Source of the DNA: an uncultured Desulfovibrio sp.
Lineage (GTDB): Bacteria; Desulfobacterota; Desulfovibrionia; Desulfovibrionales; Desulfovibrionaceae
Direction of reading: 5' to 3'
DNA length: 23,868 nucleotides
NCBI GenBank assembly: GCA_900546145.1
Contig: URBN01000029.1
Span: 1-23,868 of the forward strand
The position numbers were made by a program, and so were the translations under genes. Positions within the stretch are counted from its first letter, which is position 1, and each line of letters starts with the position of its first letter. Below, in pieces: positions 7,309-15,672 of the stretch. The notes under the pieces were generated by a model that saw only the letters and a program-made list of their open reading frames with translations, ran no database searches and was not told the DNA's origin.

Positions 7309-7351
7309 AAAAAAACCGATCCTCCCCTTCTTTCATCCTTTCCGGGATCAG
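7309..7351 (-). terminator. Probable terminator after xerC
   Basis: On the - strand CTGATCC (7345-7351) pairs with GGATCGG (7316-7322) over 7 bp with one G-T pair. The loop is long (22 nt), and seven T residues follow (7309-7315). It lies about 65 nt past the recombinase stop. Confidence 0.55.
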
Positions 7352-7390
7352 GATGCAAAACGTTCCCGGGGAGAATCGCTCTGTGGATGC

Positions 7391-7412
7391 ATTTGTGATT
7401 TTTTACACAAAT
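7391..7412. promoter_or_regulatory. HcpR/CRP-type palindrome next to the xerC stop
   Basis: ATTTGTG (7391-7397) and CACAAAT (7406-7412) are perfect arms. The core TTGTGA-n6-ACACAA agrees with the HcpR consensus of Desulfovibrio (TTGTGA-n6-TCACAA) in 11 of 12 fixed positions. It is only 2 nt past the xerC stop and 240 nt before ppaC, with a probable terminator between, so its role is uncertain. It could also be just a 3' stem-loop of xerC. Confidence 0.4.
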
Positions 7413-7414
7413 TC

Positions 7415-8422
7415 CTACTTTTGTTCTTTCCCGTCATCCTCCTGCGCCAGAGGATGGCTGCTGTCATACACTTTCATAAGATGCTCAAGGCTTACCTGGG
7501 TATAACGCTGCGTTGTGCTGAGCCTGGCATGCCCCAGGAGCTCCTGTACGGCGCGCAGGTCGGCGCCCGCCGCAAGCAGATGGGTAGCAAAGGAATGCCT
7601 CAGAACATGCGGTGAAATAGTGCGGTCAAGGCCGGCTACGCGGCAAAGTTCTTCCAGAATGCGGCGGGCTTCGCGGCGGTCGAGGCGTTTTCCCCTGGCT
7701 CCCGTAAAGAGCGCGGCTTCCTCCGGAAAGGCGACGAGGGGGCGCATTTTCTTCCATATGGCCAGCGTCTCCCTGGAAGTGTCAGAGAGAGGGGCAAGGC
7801 GCTCCCGGTTTCCTTTGCCGAGCACGCGCACGTATCCCGCGCCTGGGTCCACATCCGTGTCATTAAGTCCCAGAGCTTCGGAAATGCGCAGGCCTGAACC
7901 GTAGAGCAGTTCTGCGAGGGCGATATCTCGGGCGTGAAGGGCCTCTGCCTGTGCGGAGGTGGTGCCTCTTGCTCTTGGCAGCTGCGCCCTCCCGCCGCCG
8001 TCCAGAAGCTGCATCGTCTCATCAACGTTGAGCGCTTTCGGGGAAAACTGATCCTGACGGGGATTGTGCACACTCTGAACGACGGATTCCTCCACCCTGC
8101 CCGTCCGCTTCAGCCAGCGGAAAAACGTACGCGCCGCTGAAAGACGCCTGGCCATGGAACTCTTCGCTTCCCCTTTCTGGTAGAGCCAGGCCACCCAGGC
8201 CTGCACGTCACGCGCAGTCACTCTTTCCGGGCTTCCCAGCTCAATCCCGCGGCGCTTCAGGAAAGAGGCGAAGTTCCTGAGATCCGTGCCGTAGGCCATC
8301 TGGGAAGCTGGGGAAGCGTTGCGTCTCGTTCCGAAATACAGAAGGAATTCTCCAAGGAGAGACTCCGTTTCCGGAGAAAGGACAGCCTTCGGCTTCTCTC
8401 CTTCCTTTCCTTTTCTTTCCAT
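7415..8422 (-). CDS. xerC: Tyrosine recombinase, XerC/XerD type
   Basis: Xer recombinases resolve chromosome dimers at the dif site. The N-terminal SAM-like core-binding domain (about 20-115) and the catalytic domain (about 130-325) are both present. The active-site residues can be read: Arg179 (GLRIS), Lys203 (LGKGNRE), His272 and Arg275 (HVLRH), His298 (LGHA) and nucleophile Tyr307 (TQRYTQ). The closing segment after Tyr307 matches Xer proteins rather than phage integrases. The length (335) is slightly above the usual 300 because of extensions at both ends and an insert near 143-160. No phage genes are nearby, which supports a housekeeping Xer. XerC versus XerD cannot be settled here. The ribosome site before the ATG is weak. 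Confidence 0.9.
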   Translation of the reverse strand: MERKGKEGEKPKAVLSPETESLLGEFLLYFGTRRNASPASQMAYGTDLRNFASFLKRRGIELGSPERVTARDVQAWVAWLYQKGEAKSSMARRLSAARTFFRWLKRTGRVEESVVQSVHNPRQDQFSPKALNVDETMQLLDGGGRAQLPRARGTTSAQAEALHARDIALAELLYGSGLRISEALGLNDTDVDPGAGYVRVLGKGNRERLAPLSDTSRETLAIWKKMRPLVAFPEEAALFTGARGKRLDRREARRILEELCRVAGLDRTISPHVLRHSFATHLLAAGADLRAVQELLGHARLSTTQRYTQVSLEHLMKVYDSSHPLAQEDDGKEQK

Positions 8423-8475
8423 GTTTTTTCCACGCTCCCGGCCTGTAAATCGCCGTCAAACTTGCAAGACAGGCT

Positions 8476-8505
8476 ATTTTAAGGCAATGATTCATCGGAT
8501 TTCAA
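8476..8505 (-). promoter_or_regulatory. Predicted promoter of xerC
   Basis: On the - strand TTGAAA (8500-8505) and TAAAAT (8476-8481) are 18 nt apart, about 55 nt before the xerC start. The divergent membrane-protein gene starts at 8573; I see no equally good promoter for it. Confidence 0.55.
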
Positions 8506-8572
8506 TAATCTTCGCGTCACATATCTGCAGGAACCGTTGTGTCTTCCCGCCCACTCTGGGAGTTTAAGGCTT

Positions 8573-9532
8573 ATGAATTCGTTAGAGGCTTTCTTCAGTT
8601 TCAATCCGGCACTGGCTGCTATTCTTCCGCCCGTCATTGTGGCCTTCGTCGTAAGCACACTCTTCGCCTATGCGGGGATGGGGTACATGGTCGGTTTCCT
8701 TCAGATTCATGGTGTGCACGCCCAGCGCTCTGCCTTTGACAAGTGCGCGAAGCAGCTCGCCACGCTGGGGCTCATCCTCGGATGGTGTCTGCTCATAGGC
8801 GCACGTGTTTGGATCTTCTTCAATACGGACAGCTATGTTCCGAGGTCCAACCTCGGCAAGATCATCGAGCTCGGCTGGGGCTGCCTCGGCATTGCGGTTG
8901 TTACCTCGAGCCTCCATTTTGCGCTCTGGAAACCTTTCAAATCACATAAAATTCTGCATGGCAGCCTGGCTCTGCTCTCCGGCATCAACGGAACGCTGGC
9001 CGTGGTTGCCATCCTCGGCTCCATCCGCCTCTTTTCTGCCCTGGATCTTCCAAACGCCGCAGAACTCAATCTGTATGAGCTCTTCAACTTCCGTCTTTTC
9101 CCGTCTCCGCTTGATTACGCCTGCGGACTCTTCTTCCCTCTGATCGCCGGAATGCCTGCCGCGTTCGCCCTCGTCTGGCTCCTCGTACGCCGCCGCAGGG
9201 ACGACTTTGGCCGCGACTACTACAATAATATGATTCCCTGGTGCGCCCGCTGGGCCTTTGTTGCCTGGATATTCATCAGCGGACTCTATCTCCTTACCGT
9301 CGTTGCCGACCTCTGGCAGATGATTTCCACAGGCTCCTTTGATCTCGGGCTCGACGAAGGCGTCACTTATGCCCTCCGTTTCCTCCCCGCACTTGTCGCC
9401 TGTCTGATCTGGTTCCTCGTATCGAGATCCCCGATGCCTCTGCGTCACAAACCGGAAATCATCGCTGCTTTTATCCTCTGCTTCGTGTCCGGCTATTTCA
9501 TTTTCTCGGACGCCACAAGCTTCATTTTCTAA
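8573..9532 (+). CDS. Eight-helix membrane protein of unknown function
   Basis: I do not recognise the family. The 319-residue protein has eight probable membrane helices at about 17-43, 61-83, 101-119, 128-152, 184-205, 223-247, 263-284 and 294-312. Basic residues after helix 5 (RRRR at 206-209) suggest that loop is cytoplasmic. Histidines lie at or near membrane edges (46, 49, 115, 126, 129, 292), and the protein is rich in Trp, but no known haem or transport motif can be read. The frame is open 12 codons further up, but GGGAG and AAGG precede the ATG at 8573, so I start there. It is a single gene with a terminator right after it, divergent from xerC. Confidence 0.75.
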   Translation: MNSLEAFFSFNPALAAILPPVIVAFVVSTLFAYAGMGYMVGFLQIHGVHAQRSAFDKCAKQLATLGLILGWCLLIGARVWIFFNTDSYVPRSNLGKIIELGWGCLGIAVVTSSLHFALWKPFKSHKILHGSLALLSGINGTLAVVAILGSIRLFSALDLPNAAELNLYELFNFRLFPSPLDYACGLFFPLIAGMPAAFALVWLLVRRRRDDFGRDYYNNMIPWCARWAFVAWIFISGLYLLTVVADLWQMISTGSFDLGLDEGVTYALRFLPALVACLIWFLVSRSPMPLRHKPEIIAAFILCFVSGYFIFSDATSFIF

Positions 9533-9583
9533 TCCAGCTTCATGCACAGACAATCCTCCGGCTGCAGGCCGGAAGGTCTTTTC

Positions 9584-9609
9584 GGGCGGCCCTGAATGCC
9601 GCCCTTTTT
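9584..9609 (+). terminator. Intrinsic terminator of the membrane-protein gene
   Basis: GGGCGGC (9584-9590) and GCCGCCC (9598-9604) form a perfect 7-bp stem with a 7-nt loop, followed by TTTTT (9605-9609). Confidence 0.9.
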
Positions 9610-9899
9610 ATTTGGCACGAAAAAGAAGACCGGAAGCCCAAGACTGAAGATATATTATACCGGAAGCACATAAGGCAGAACACTGCCCGCGATGGCAGCG
9701 CTCCTCCGGTGGATGGCGCAAACCGGGGAAAGAGCCCCTTCCAGAGGATGGCGGTCCCGGACGCTTTACTTTCACCTGCAGACCGCTGTTCCGCTCCGGC
9801 CGCCCCATGGCGAATGTCCCGGATGCCCGGCTGCAACTTTCCCGCGGTCAGAGCCGTTCCGGGTCTTTCCTCCACAGAAACGCACACTGCCGGATGCAC
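9610..9899. other. Intergenic stretch between two terminators, no gene seen
   Basis: This 290-nt stretch lies between the terminator of the + membrane-protein gene and that of the - metQ gene, so neither neighbour needs it. Frames crossing it have no ribosome site and odd composition. I looked for cobalamin and SAM riboswitch signatures and saw none. It holds two copies of ACCGGAAGC and, on the - strand, an isolated TATAAT near 9655. It may be remnant DNA. Confidence 0.5.
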
Positions 9900-9945
9900 A
9901 AAAAAGCCCCGCTTTCCGGATCCCATACGGGAGCGGGCGGGGCTT
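9900..9945 (-). terminator. Intrinsic terminator of metQ
   Basis: On the - strand AAGCCCCGC (9937-9945) pairs perfectly with GCGGGGCTT (9904-9912). The loop holds a smaller CTCCCGTATGGGA hairpin. The stem ends in a run of six T residues. It begins 25 nt past the metQ stop. Confidence 0.9.
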
Positions 9946-9970
9946 TATTATTATCGCAGGGACAGTGATG

Positions 9971-10777
9971 TTACTTGGCCGGCACAACGCCGCCCTGGTA
10001 CTTGTCCTGCATGAACTTCTTGATCAGATCGCTCTTCAGAACCTCGCAGAGCGCCTTGAGCTCGGGGCGGTTCTCATCACCCGCGCGCACGGCGATGATA
10101 TTGGCGAAGGTGGCGGCGGCGAGAGAGTCATTCTTCTCGGCGGCCAGAGCGTCCTTCACCTTCAGTCCGCCCAGCATGGCGAAGTTGCCGTTGATGATGG
10201 ATATATCCACGTCGGGCAGGGAGCGGACAAGCTGGGGAGCCTCGATTTCCTCAATCTTGAGGTTCTTCGGATTGGAAGAGATGTCCAGACGCGTAGCGGT
10301 AAGGCTCTTGTTCTTCAGAGTGATAAGGCCGCGGTCATTCAGAAGAAGGAGAGCACGGGCTTCGTTGGTCGTGTCATTGGGCACGGACACGATGGCGCCG
10401 TCCTTCAGCTTATTCAGATCCTTGCAGCGGCCGCCGTAGATGCCGAAGGGCTCATAGTGAATAAAAGCCATAGCCACCAGTTTGGTGCCCTTCTGCTTGT
10501 TGAAGTCGTCCATGTAGGGCTTGTGCTGGAAGTAGTTGGCGTCGAGTTCGCCGCTGTTCAGGGCGACGTTGGGCTGTACGTAGTCAGCGTACTCGACGAT
10601 CTGCATTTCATAGCCCTTGGCCTTGAGAAGAGGCTCGGCGGCACGCAGGATTTCCGCGTGCGGCGTCGGAGAAGCGCCAATTTTGATAATCTTAGCGGCG
10701 GAAGCGGAGCCAGCGCCGCAGACGGTCAGAGCCAGAGCCACGAGAGCCGTTACAACGGCCGAACGAAACGTTTTCAT
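9971..10777 (-). CDS. metQ: Methionine ABC transporter, substrate-binding protein MetQ
   Basis: This is the periplasmic binding protein of the MetNIQ importer (NlpA/lipoprotein-9 family). The mature part starts IIKIGASPTPHAEIL, typical of the family, and contains the conserved PNDTTNEARALLLL and YFQHKPYMDDF segments. The length (268) is normal. The signal peptide covers about residues 1-28. It contains Cys20, but the sequence before it (LTVC) is not a standard lipobox because position -1 is Val; cleavage after SASA by signal peptidase I is more likely, so this MetQ may be soluble rather than lipid-anchored. GAGG lies 9 nt before the ATG. It is last in metN-metI-metQ, 99 nt after metI, with a hairpin in the gap. 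Confidence 0.94.
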   Translation of the reverse strand: MKTFRSAVVTALVALALTVCGAGSASAAKIIKIGASPTPHAEILRAAEPLLKAKGYEMQIVEYADYVQPNVALNSGELDANYFQHKPYMDDFNKQKGTKLVAMAFIHYEPFGIYGGRCKDLNKLKDGAIVSVPNDTTNEARALLLLNDRGLITLKNKSLTATRLDISSNPKNLKIEEIEAPQLVRSLPDVDISIINGNFAMLGGLKVKDALAAEKNDSLAAATFANIIAVRAGDENRPELKALCEVLKSDLIKKFMQDKYQGGVVPAK

Positions 10778-10840
10778 GCTGTCAACCTCGGAATACAGTT
10801 CGTGAACCGCCCCAACCAGGCGATCCGGAAGAGAAGAACA

Positions 10841-10868
10841 GGCAGAGCCGCTTCATGCGGCGCCTGCC
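10841..10868 (-). promoter_or_regulatory. Intercistronic stem-loop between metI and metQ
   Basis: On the - strand GGCAG and GCCGC pair with GCGGC and CTGCC (10 bp with a small internal bulge) around the loop ATGAA, starting 8 nt past the metI stop. A pyrimidine-rich but not pure T stretch follows. It may stabilise the upstream mRNA or end some transcripts, setting MetQ apart from MetNI levels. Confidence 0.5.
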
Positions 10869-10876
10869 GGGGAAAC

Positions 10877-11531
10877 CTACTTGATGCGGCGGTCGGAACG
10901 CCGTGTGGCCCAGTCGCCGAAGCTCTGCAGAAGCTGCACGATGATAATAAGCAGGACGACCGTAGCGAACATGATATCATTCTGGTAGCGGTTGTACCCG
11001 TACATGATGGCCAGCTTGCCCAGACCGCCGCCGCCCACGGCGCCGGACATGGCCGAGTAGCCCAGAATGGTGGTGGCGGCGATGGCGCTGCCATTGATGA
11101 GCGACGGCGTCGCCTCGGGAATGAAAACCTTCCAGATAAGCTGCCATGTGCTGGCGCCCATGGACTGGGCCGCCTCGATGACACCCCTGTCCACTTCAAG
11201 AAGCGACTGCTCAATCAGGCGGGCCACAAAAGGAGCCGCAGCCACGACCAGGGGGACGACCGTGGCGTTATTGCCGATGGTGGTTCCCACGAGCCAGCGG
11301 GTGAAGGGGATGATGGCGATCATAAGAATAAGGAAAGGGAACGACCGCGTGAGGTTCACGATGACGTCCAGCACACGGAAAATGACGGGATGCGGGCGTA
11401 TGCCATCCGCCCTGGTGATGACCAGAATGACTGCCATGATCATCCCGAACACATAGGAGAAAAACGTCGAGACAAGGGTCATATAAATGGTATCGATCGT
11501 TCCCTCCCAGAGGAGGTCGATGAGAGCCTGG

Positions 11532-11539
<8 letters not shown>
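10877..11539 (-). CDS. metI: Methionine ABC transporter permease MetI
   Basis: This is the membrane subunit of the methionine importer. About five helices are visible (17-42, 54-77, 88-110, 150-172, 190-207). The cytoplasmic EAA loop that contacts MetN is plain: EAAQSMGASTWQLIWKVFIP (122-141). The length (220) matches MetI. GGAGG lies 9 nt before the ATG. The start overlaps the metN end by 8 nt, so the two are translationally coupled. Confidence 0.95.
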
Positions 11540-12572
<1,033 letters not shown>

Positions 12573-12604
12573 GAAAGACTCCTCGCAAAAAGCAGTAGCC
12601 TTTC

Positions 12605-12633
12605 TTTTTACACGTGCCGTGGACTGACTTCAA
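12605..12633 (-). promoter_or_regulatory. Predicted promoter of metNIQ
   Basis: On the - strand TTGAAG (12628-12633) and TAAAAA (12605-12610) are 17 nt apart, about 35 nt before the GTG start. CACGTG (12611-12616), a perfect palindrome, sits against the -10 box. Confidence 0.45.
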
Positions 12634-12676
12634 GATCGTTTATTCTTTTCGGCAGCGGTGAAACGTGACACCCTTC

Positions 12677-12711
12677 GTTGCCATGCTTCTGCTTTTGCAG
12701 TAAAAGGCAAC
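12677..12711 (+). promoter_or_regulatory. Predicted promoter of the cysG-hemX-hemA operon inside an inverted repeat
   Basis: TTGCCA (12678-12683) and TAAAAG (12701-12706) are 17 nt apart. GTTGCC (12677-12682) and GGCAAC (12706-12711) are perfect inverted arms enclosing the promoter, with an inner CTGC/GCAG pair. A factor binding the arms would control the tetrapyrrole operon. Confidence 0.45.
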
Positions 12712-12756
12712 CCTTACACATCCCTCCAGGGGGAGTCCTTTCCTGCGGAGTTATGC

Positions 12757-13461
12757 ATGCCCGGTCAGCTTTATCCTCTCTTCCTTTCTCTCGAAGGCTT
12801 CAGCGTCCTCATTATCGGCTTCGGATCGGTCGGCCGGCGCAAACTGGCCATGCTCATTCCCGCAGCCCCGGCCTCCGTTACCATCATTGATCCGCGCGGG
12901 CCGGACGGGGAAGGCGGCGAACTCATAAAGAGCGCCGGAGAGGCTGGTATCAGCGTGCGGTTTTTCCCAGGACCTTTTGTTGACAATATGCTTGAGGATG
13001 TTCAACTTGTGTATACCTGCGCGGGCGATCACGCGCTGAACGCCCGCGTCGCCGGCCTCTGCCGCGAAAGGCGCATCTTCTGCAACTGCACGGACAACCC
13101 GCCCCTCGGCAGTCTGCATGTTCCGGCCGCTGCCCGCAGGGGCTCCCTCTGCTGCGCCCTATCCACGGGCGGAGCGAGTCCGGCCCTGGCGCGGCGCTGG
13201 AAAAAAGAACTCGAGGCCTGGCTCGCCCGCAAGGAACGCATCACCGACCTCATGGCCGCTCTGCGGCCTCTTGTTCTGTCCATCGGCTGGCCGTCGGACC
13301 AGAACCGCGACATTTTCCGCAGCCTCTCGGATCGCTGTCTCGAGGATGCCCTCGCAGACGAACACTGGGAACAGGCCGCCAGCCTGCTCAATGCCCGCCT
13401 TCCGCAGGAGCTGCGCACACACACAGAGGAATTACTGCATGCACTCCATCCTCTCTCCTGA
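12757..13461 (+). CDS. Precorrin-2 dehydrogenase / sirohydrochlorin ferrochelatase-like (CysG N-terminal type)
   Basis: The protein matches the NAD-binding half of sirohaem synthase: PLFLSLEGFSVLIIG, then the dinucleotide loop GFGSVGRRK (21-29), then NCTDNPPLGSLHVPAAARRG with the catalytic-type Asp113, then STGGASPALARRWKKELE. It oxidises precorrin-2 to sirohydrochlorin with NAD. There is no methyltransferase half (234 residues), which fits the stand-alone enzyme. Sulfate reducers use sirohaem both for sulfite reductase and as a haem precursor. The frame is open 33 codons further upstream, but GGAG sits 6 nt before the ATG at 12757 and the family begins there. It is first in the operon; its 3' end overlaps the next gene by 23 nt. 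Confidence 0.88.
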   Translation: MPGQLYPLFLSLEGFSVLIIGFGSVGRRKLAMLIPAAPASVTIIDPRGPDGEGGELIKSAGEAGISVRFFPGPFVDNMLEDVQLVYTCAGDHALNARVAGLCRERRIFCNCTDNPPLGSLHVPAAARRGSLCCALSTGGASPALARRWKKELEAWLARKERITDLMAALRPLVLSIGWPSDQNRDIFRSLSDRCLEDALADEHWEQAASLLNARLPQELRTHTEELLHALHPLS

Positions 13462-14275
13462 AATCTCCACGCTTCTGACTCTCCTGCTCTACTCCGTCGC
13501 CGGAGTACTGGGTATGATAGGCATGATTTGCCGGAGCGTCCGCGTAAGGCGTCTGGCTGCCGTTTCAGCTGTAGCCGGCATCGTCTTCCAGACCATCATT
13601 CTCTCCACGGGCTTCCATGCCCAGACTGAAGGAGGCCTGTCCGTAGGCGCCTATCTTCAGATGCTGGCCTGGTTCCTCGTGCTCTGCGGCATCGGACTCT
13701 GGATCTTTATGAAGCAGGAAACCCCCGTTATTTTTGCTTCCATCTTCTCACTCCTGCTCTATGGCTTCTCCGCTCCGACGCTGGCCCTCATCGTCAGAGT
13801 CCCCGATACCTTCAAGACGTCATTTTACGCCCTGCACGTAGGGCCCTTTTTCCTGAGTCTTGCGCTCATAACCCTGGCCTTCGCGGCGGGTGTTATCTTC
13901 CTTTATCTGGATTACCGCATCAAGGCGAAGCTTCCCCTGCCCCACTTCATCCAGGACATGCCCGCCCTTTCCATTCTGGACAAAATCAACGCCCTGTCCA
14001 CGCTGGCCGGCTTTCCACTCTACACTATCGGCCTTGTGTGCGGCTTCTTCTACGCTGCCCCTGTCTTCGGGGGAACGGTCACAGGCGATCCCAAGCAGAT
14101 AGTCACCCTCTTTACCTGGGCGCTCTATGCCATTCTCTTCCACAACCGCCTCGCCCGCGGGTGGCGCGGACGCAAACCCGCGAAAATGATGATCCTCATT
14201 TTCACGCTGAGTGCGCTCTCTTTCATCGTCGTCAACCTCTTCATGAACAGCCACCACGCTTTCATCAGGAATTAG
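13439..14275 (+). CDS. HemX/CcsA-like cytochrome c assembly-type membrane protein
   Basis: About eight membrane helices (8-30, 41-58, 71-91, 96-120, 132-157, 190-208, 221-240, 249-268) match the cytochrome c assembly (CcsA/HemX) family. Kept are HVGPFFLSLALITLAFAAG (133-151) with its histidine, and the C-terminal VNLF...HH (265-273). The tract that in CcsA-type haem handlers is the tryptophan-rich WWD motif reads GTVTGDPKQ (about 212-220): Asp-Pro-Lys is kept, the tryptophans are gone. This points to the HemX type, often coded beside hemA and thought to affect HemA level or haem handling. The start at 13439 is supported by AGAGGA 8 nt upstream and lies inside the previous gene. hemA follows after 4 nt. 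Confidence 0.82.
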   Translation: MHSILSPEISTLLTLLLYSVAGVLGMIGMICRSVRVRRLAAVSAVAGIVFQTIILSTGFHAQTEGGLSVGAYLQMLAWFLVLCGIGLWIFMKQETPVIFASIFSLLLYGFSAPTLALIVRVPDTFKTSFYALHVGPFFLSLALITLAFAAGVIFLYLDYRIKAKLPLPHFIQDMPALSILDKINALSTLAGFPLYTIGLVCGFFYAAPVFGGTVTGDPKQIVTLFTWALYAILFHNRLARGWRGRKPAKMMILIFTLSALSFIVVNLFMNSHHAFIRN

Positions 14276-14279
14276 CCCC

Positions 14280-15671
14280 ATGGATTGTGATATTGTCTTA
14301 GTTGGTCTGAACCACCGCACCGCTGCCGTGGACGTCCGTGAGCGTTTCGCTCTTGTCAAGTATACCGATCCCGGCACGTGGGCCCTGCCCCTCGGTGGTG
14401 CCATCCATGAATCTCTCATCCTTTCCACATGCAACCGCGTGGAACTCCTCGCCATGGGCAAAGGCGATCTGGCTGGTCAGATGCTGAACAGCTGGGCCGG
14501 CGTCCGCAACGCCAAGGTCGAAGACCTTGAACGCTACGTTTATACGTACAAGAACGAAGAAGCCGTCAGACATCTTTTCCGCGTGGCCTCCAGTCTCGAT
14601 TCCATGATTCTGGGTGAACCACAGATTCTCGGCCAGCTCAAGGCTGCCTACCGCAAGGCCTCAGCCTGTCACGCCACTGGCGTCATCCTGAATCATCTGC
14701 TTCACAAAGCCTTTTCCGTGGCCAAGCGCGTGCGCACGGAAACAGCCGTGGCCTCGTCAGCCGTGTCCATCAGTTTTGCTGCTGTTGAACTCGCCAAACG
14801 TATCTTCGGCACCATGCAGGGACACAAGGCCATGCTCATCGGCGCCGGCGAAATGGCTGAACTCGCAGCCACGCACCTCATGCAGAACGGCGTCGATGAA
14901 ATCATCGTGGCCAACCGCACTTTCGCCCATGCGGAAGAACTCGCCAGCTTCTATCACGGACAGGCTGTTCCCTTTGAAGACTTCGCACGCCATCTGCTGG
15001 ACGTGGATATCGTCATCACTTCCACAGGTTCGCAGGATCCCATCATTCACGCGAGGGACATCCGGACCGTCCTGAAGAACCGCGCCAACAGACCCATGTT
15101 CTTCATCGACATTGCCGTCCCGCGTGACGTGGATCCCGACGTCAACGGTCTGGACAATGTCTATCTTTACGACATCGATGATCTCAAGGAAGTCGTCCAG
15201 GAAAACATGGCCGGCCGCCGCGCCGAGGCCGAAAAAGCCGACAAAATCGTCGACGACGAGGTTCACGAGTTCACAGAATGGGTCAGCAGGCTGGACGTGC
15301 AGCCTACCATCAAGGAACTCATCCACCGCGGCGATCTGGCCTGCGAGGAAGAAGTCGCCCGCACCATGCGCCGTCTCGGTGCCACGGATCAGACCACCAG
15401 GGATGCCCTCATGGCCATGGCCCAGGCCCTGCAGAAGAAATTCCTGCACGAGCCGCTCACCTACCTCAAGGAAGGAGACAAGGCTGAGCACAGCCGCCGC
15501 ATCATCGCCATTCAGAATATCTTCAATCTCGACAGACACTGCGCCAGCCGCTTCAACGCCTTCGAGGACAGGGAAAACGCCAGGGCCGAGGCCGAAAAGA
15601 AGAGAAACGGAGAGGAAGACGCCCGCGTTTCTGCTCCGGGCTTCGGCGGTTTCGCCGGTCAGGAGGGGTAG
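14280..15671 (+). CDS. hemA: Glutamyl-tRNA reductase HemA
   Basis: HemA makes glutamate-1-semialdehyde from glutamyl-tRNA with NADPH, the committed step of C5-pathway tetrapyrrole synthesis. The catalytic domain opens VGLNHRTAAVDVRERF and has the nucleophile Cys51 in STCNRVEL. LGEPQILGQLKAAY (111-124) and the NADPH-binding GAGEMAELA (188-196) follow, then the C-terminal dimerisation domain (about 310-420). At 463 residues it is a little longer than usual, with a charged, glycine-ended tail after residue 430. It sits 4 nt after the hemX-like gene; its stop lies inside the AGGAGGGG ribosome site of the next gene. Confidence 0.97.
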   Translation: MDCDIVLVGLNHRTAAVDVRERFALVKYTDPGTWALPLGGAIHESLILSTCNRVELLAMGKGDLAGQMLNSWAGVRNAKVEDLERYVYTYKNEEAVRHLFRVASSLDSMILGEPQILGQLKAAYRKASACHATGVILNHLLHKAFSVAKRVRTETAVASSAVSISFAAVELAKRIFGTMQGHKAMLIGAGEMAELAATHLMQNGVDEIIVANRTFAHAEELASFYHGQAVPFEDFARHLLDVDIVITSTGSQDPIIHARDIRTVLKNRANRPMFFIDIAVPRDVDPDVNGLDNVYLYDIDDLKEVVQENMAGRRAEAEKADKIVDDEVHEFTEWVSRLDVQPTIKELIHRGDLACEEEVARTMRRLGATDQTTRDALMAMAQALQKKFLHEPLTYLKEGDKAEHSRRIIAIQNIFNLDRHCASRFNAFEDRENARAEAEKKRNGEEDARVSAPGFGGFAGQEG

Positions 15672-15672
15672 C

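Noticed and set aside
7415..8422. Integrase of a prophage or integrative element
   Set aside because: The sequence is Xer-like, no phage or conjugation genes are near, the tRNA gene is 6 kb away, and no att-like repeats were seen.
9540..9926. A 128-codon - frame in the gap before metQ's terminator
   Set aside because: It crosses two terminators, has no ribosome site and looks like random translation.
12573..12657. Possible SAM riboswitch before metN
   Set aside because: The leader is only about 30 nt from predicted start to GTG; no S-box core or terminator hairpin can be seen.
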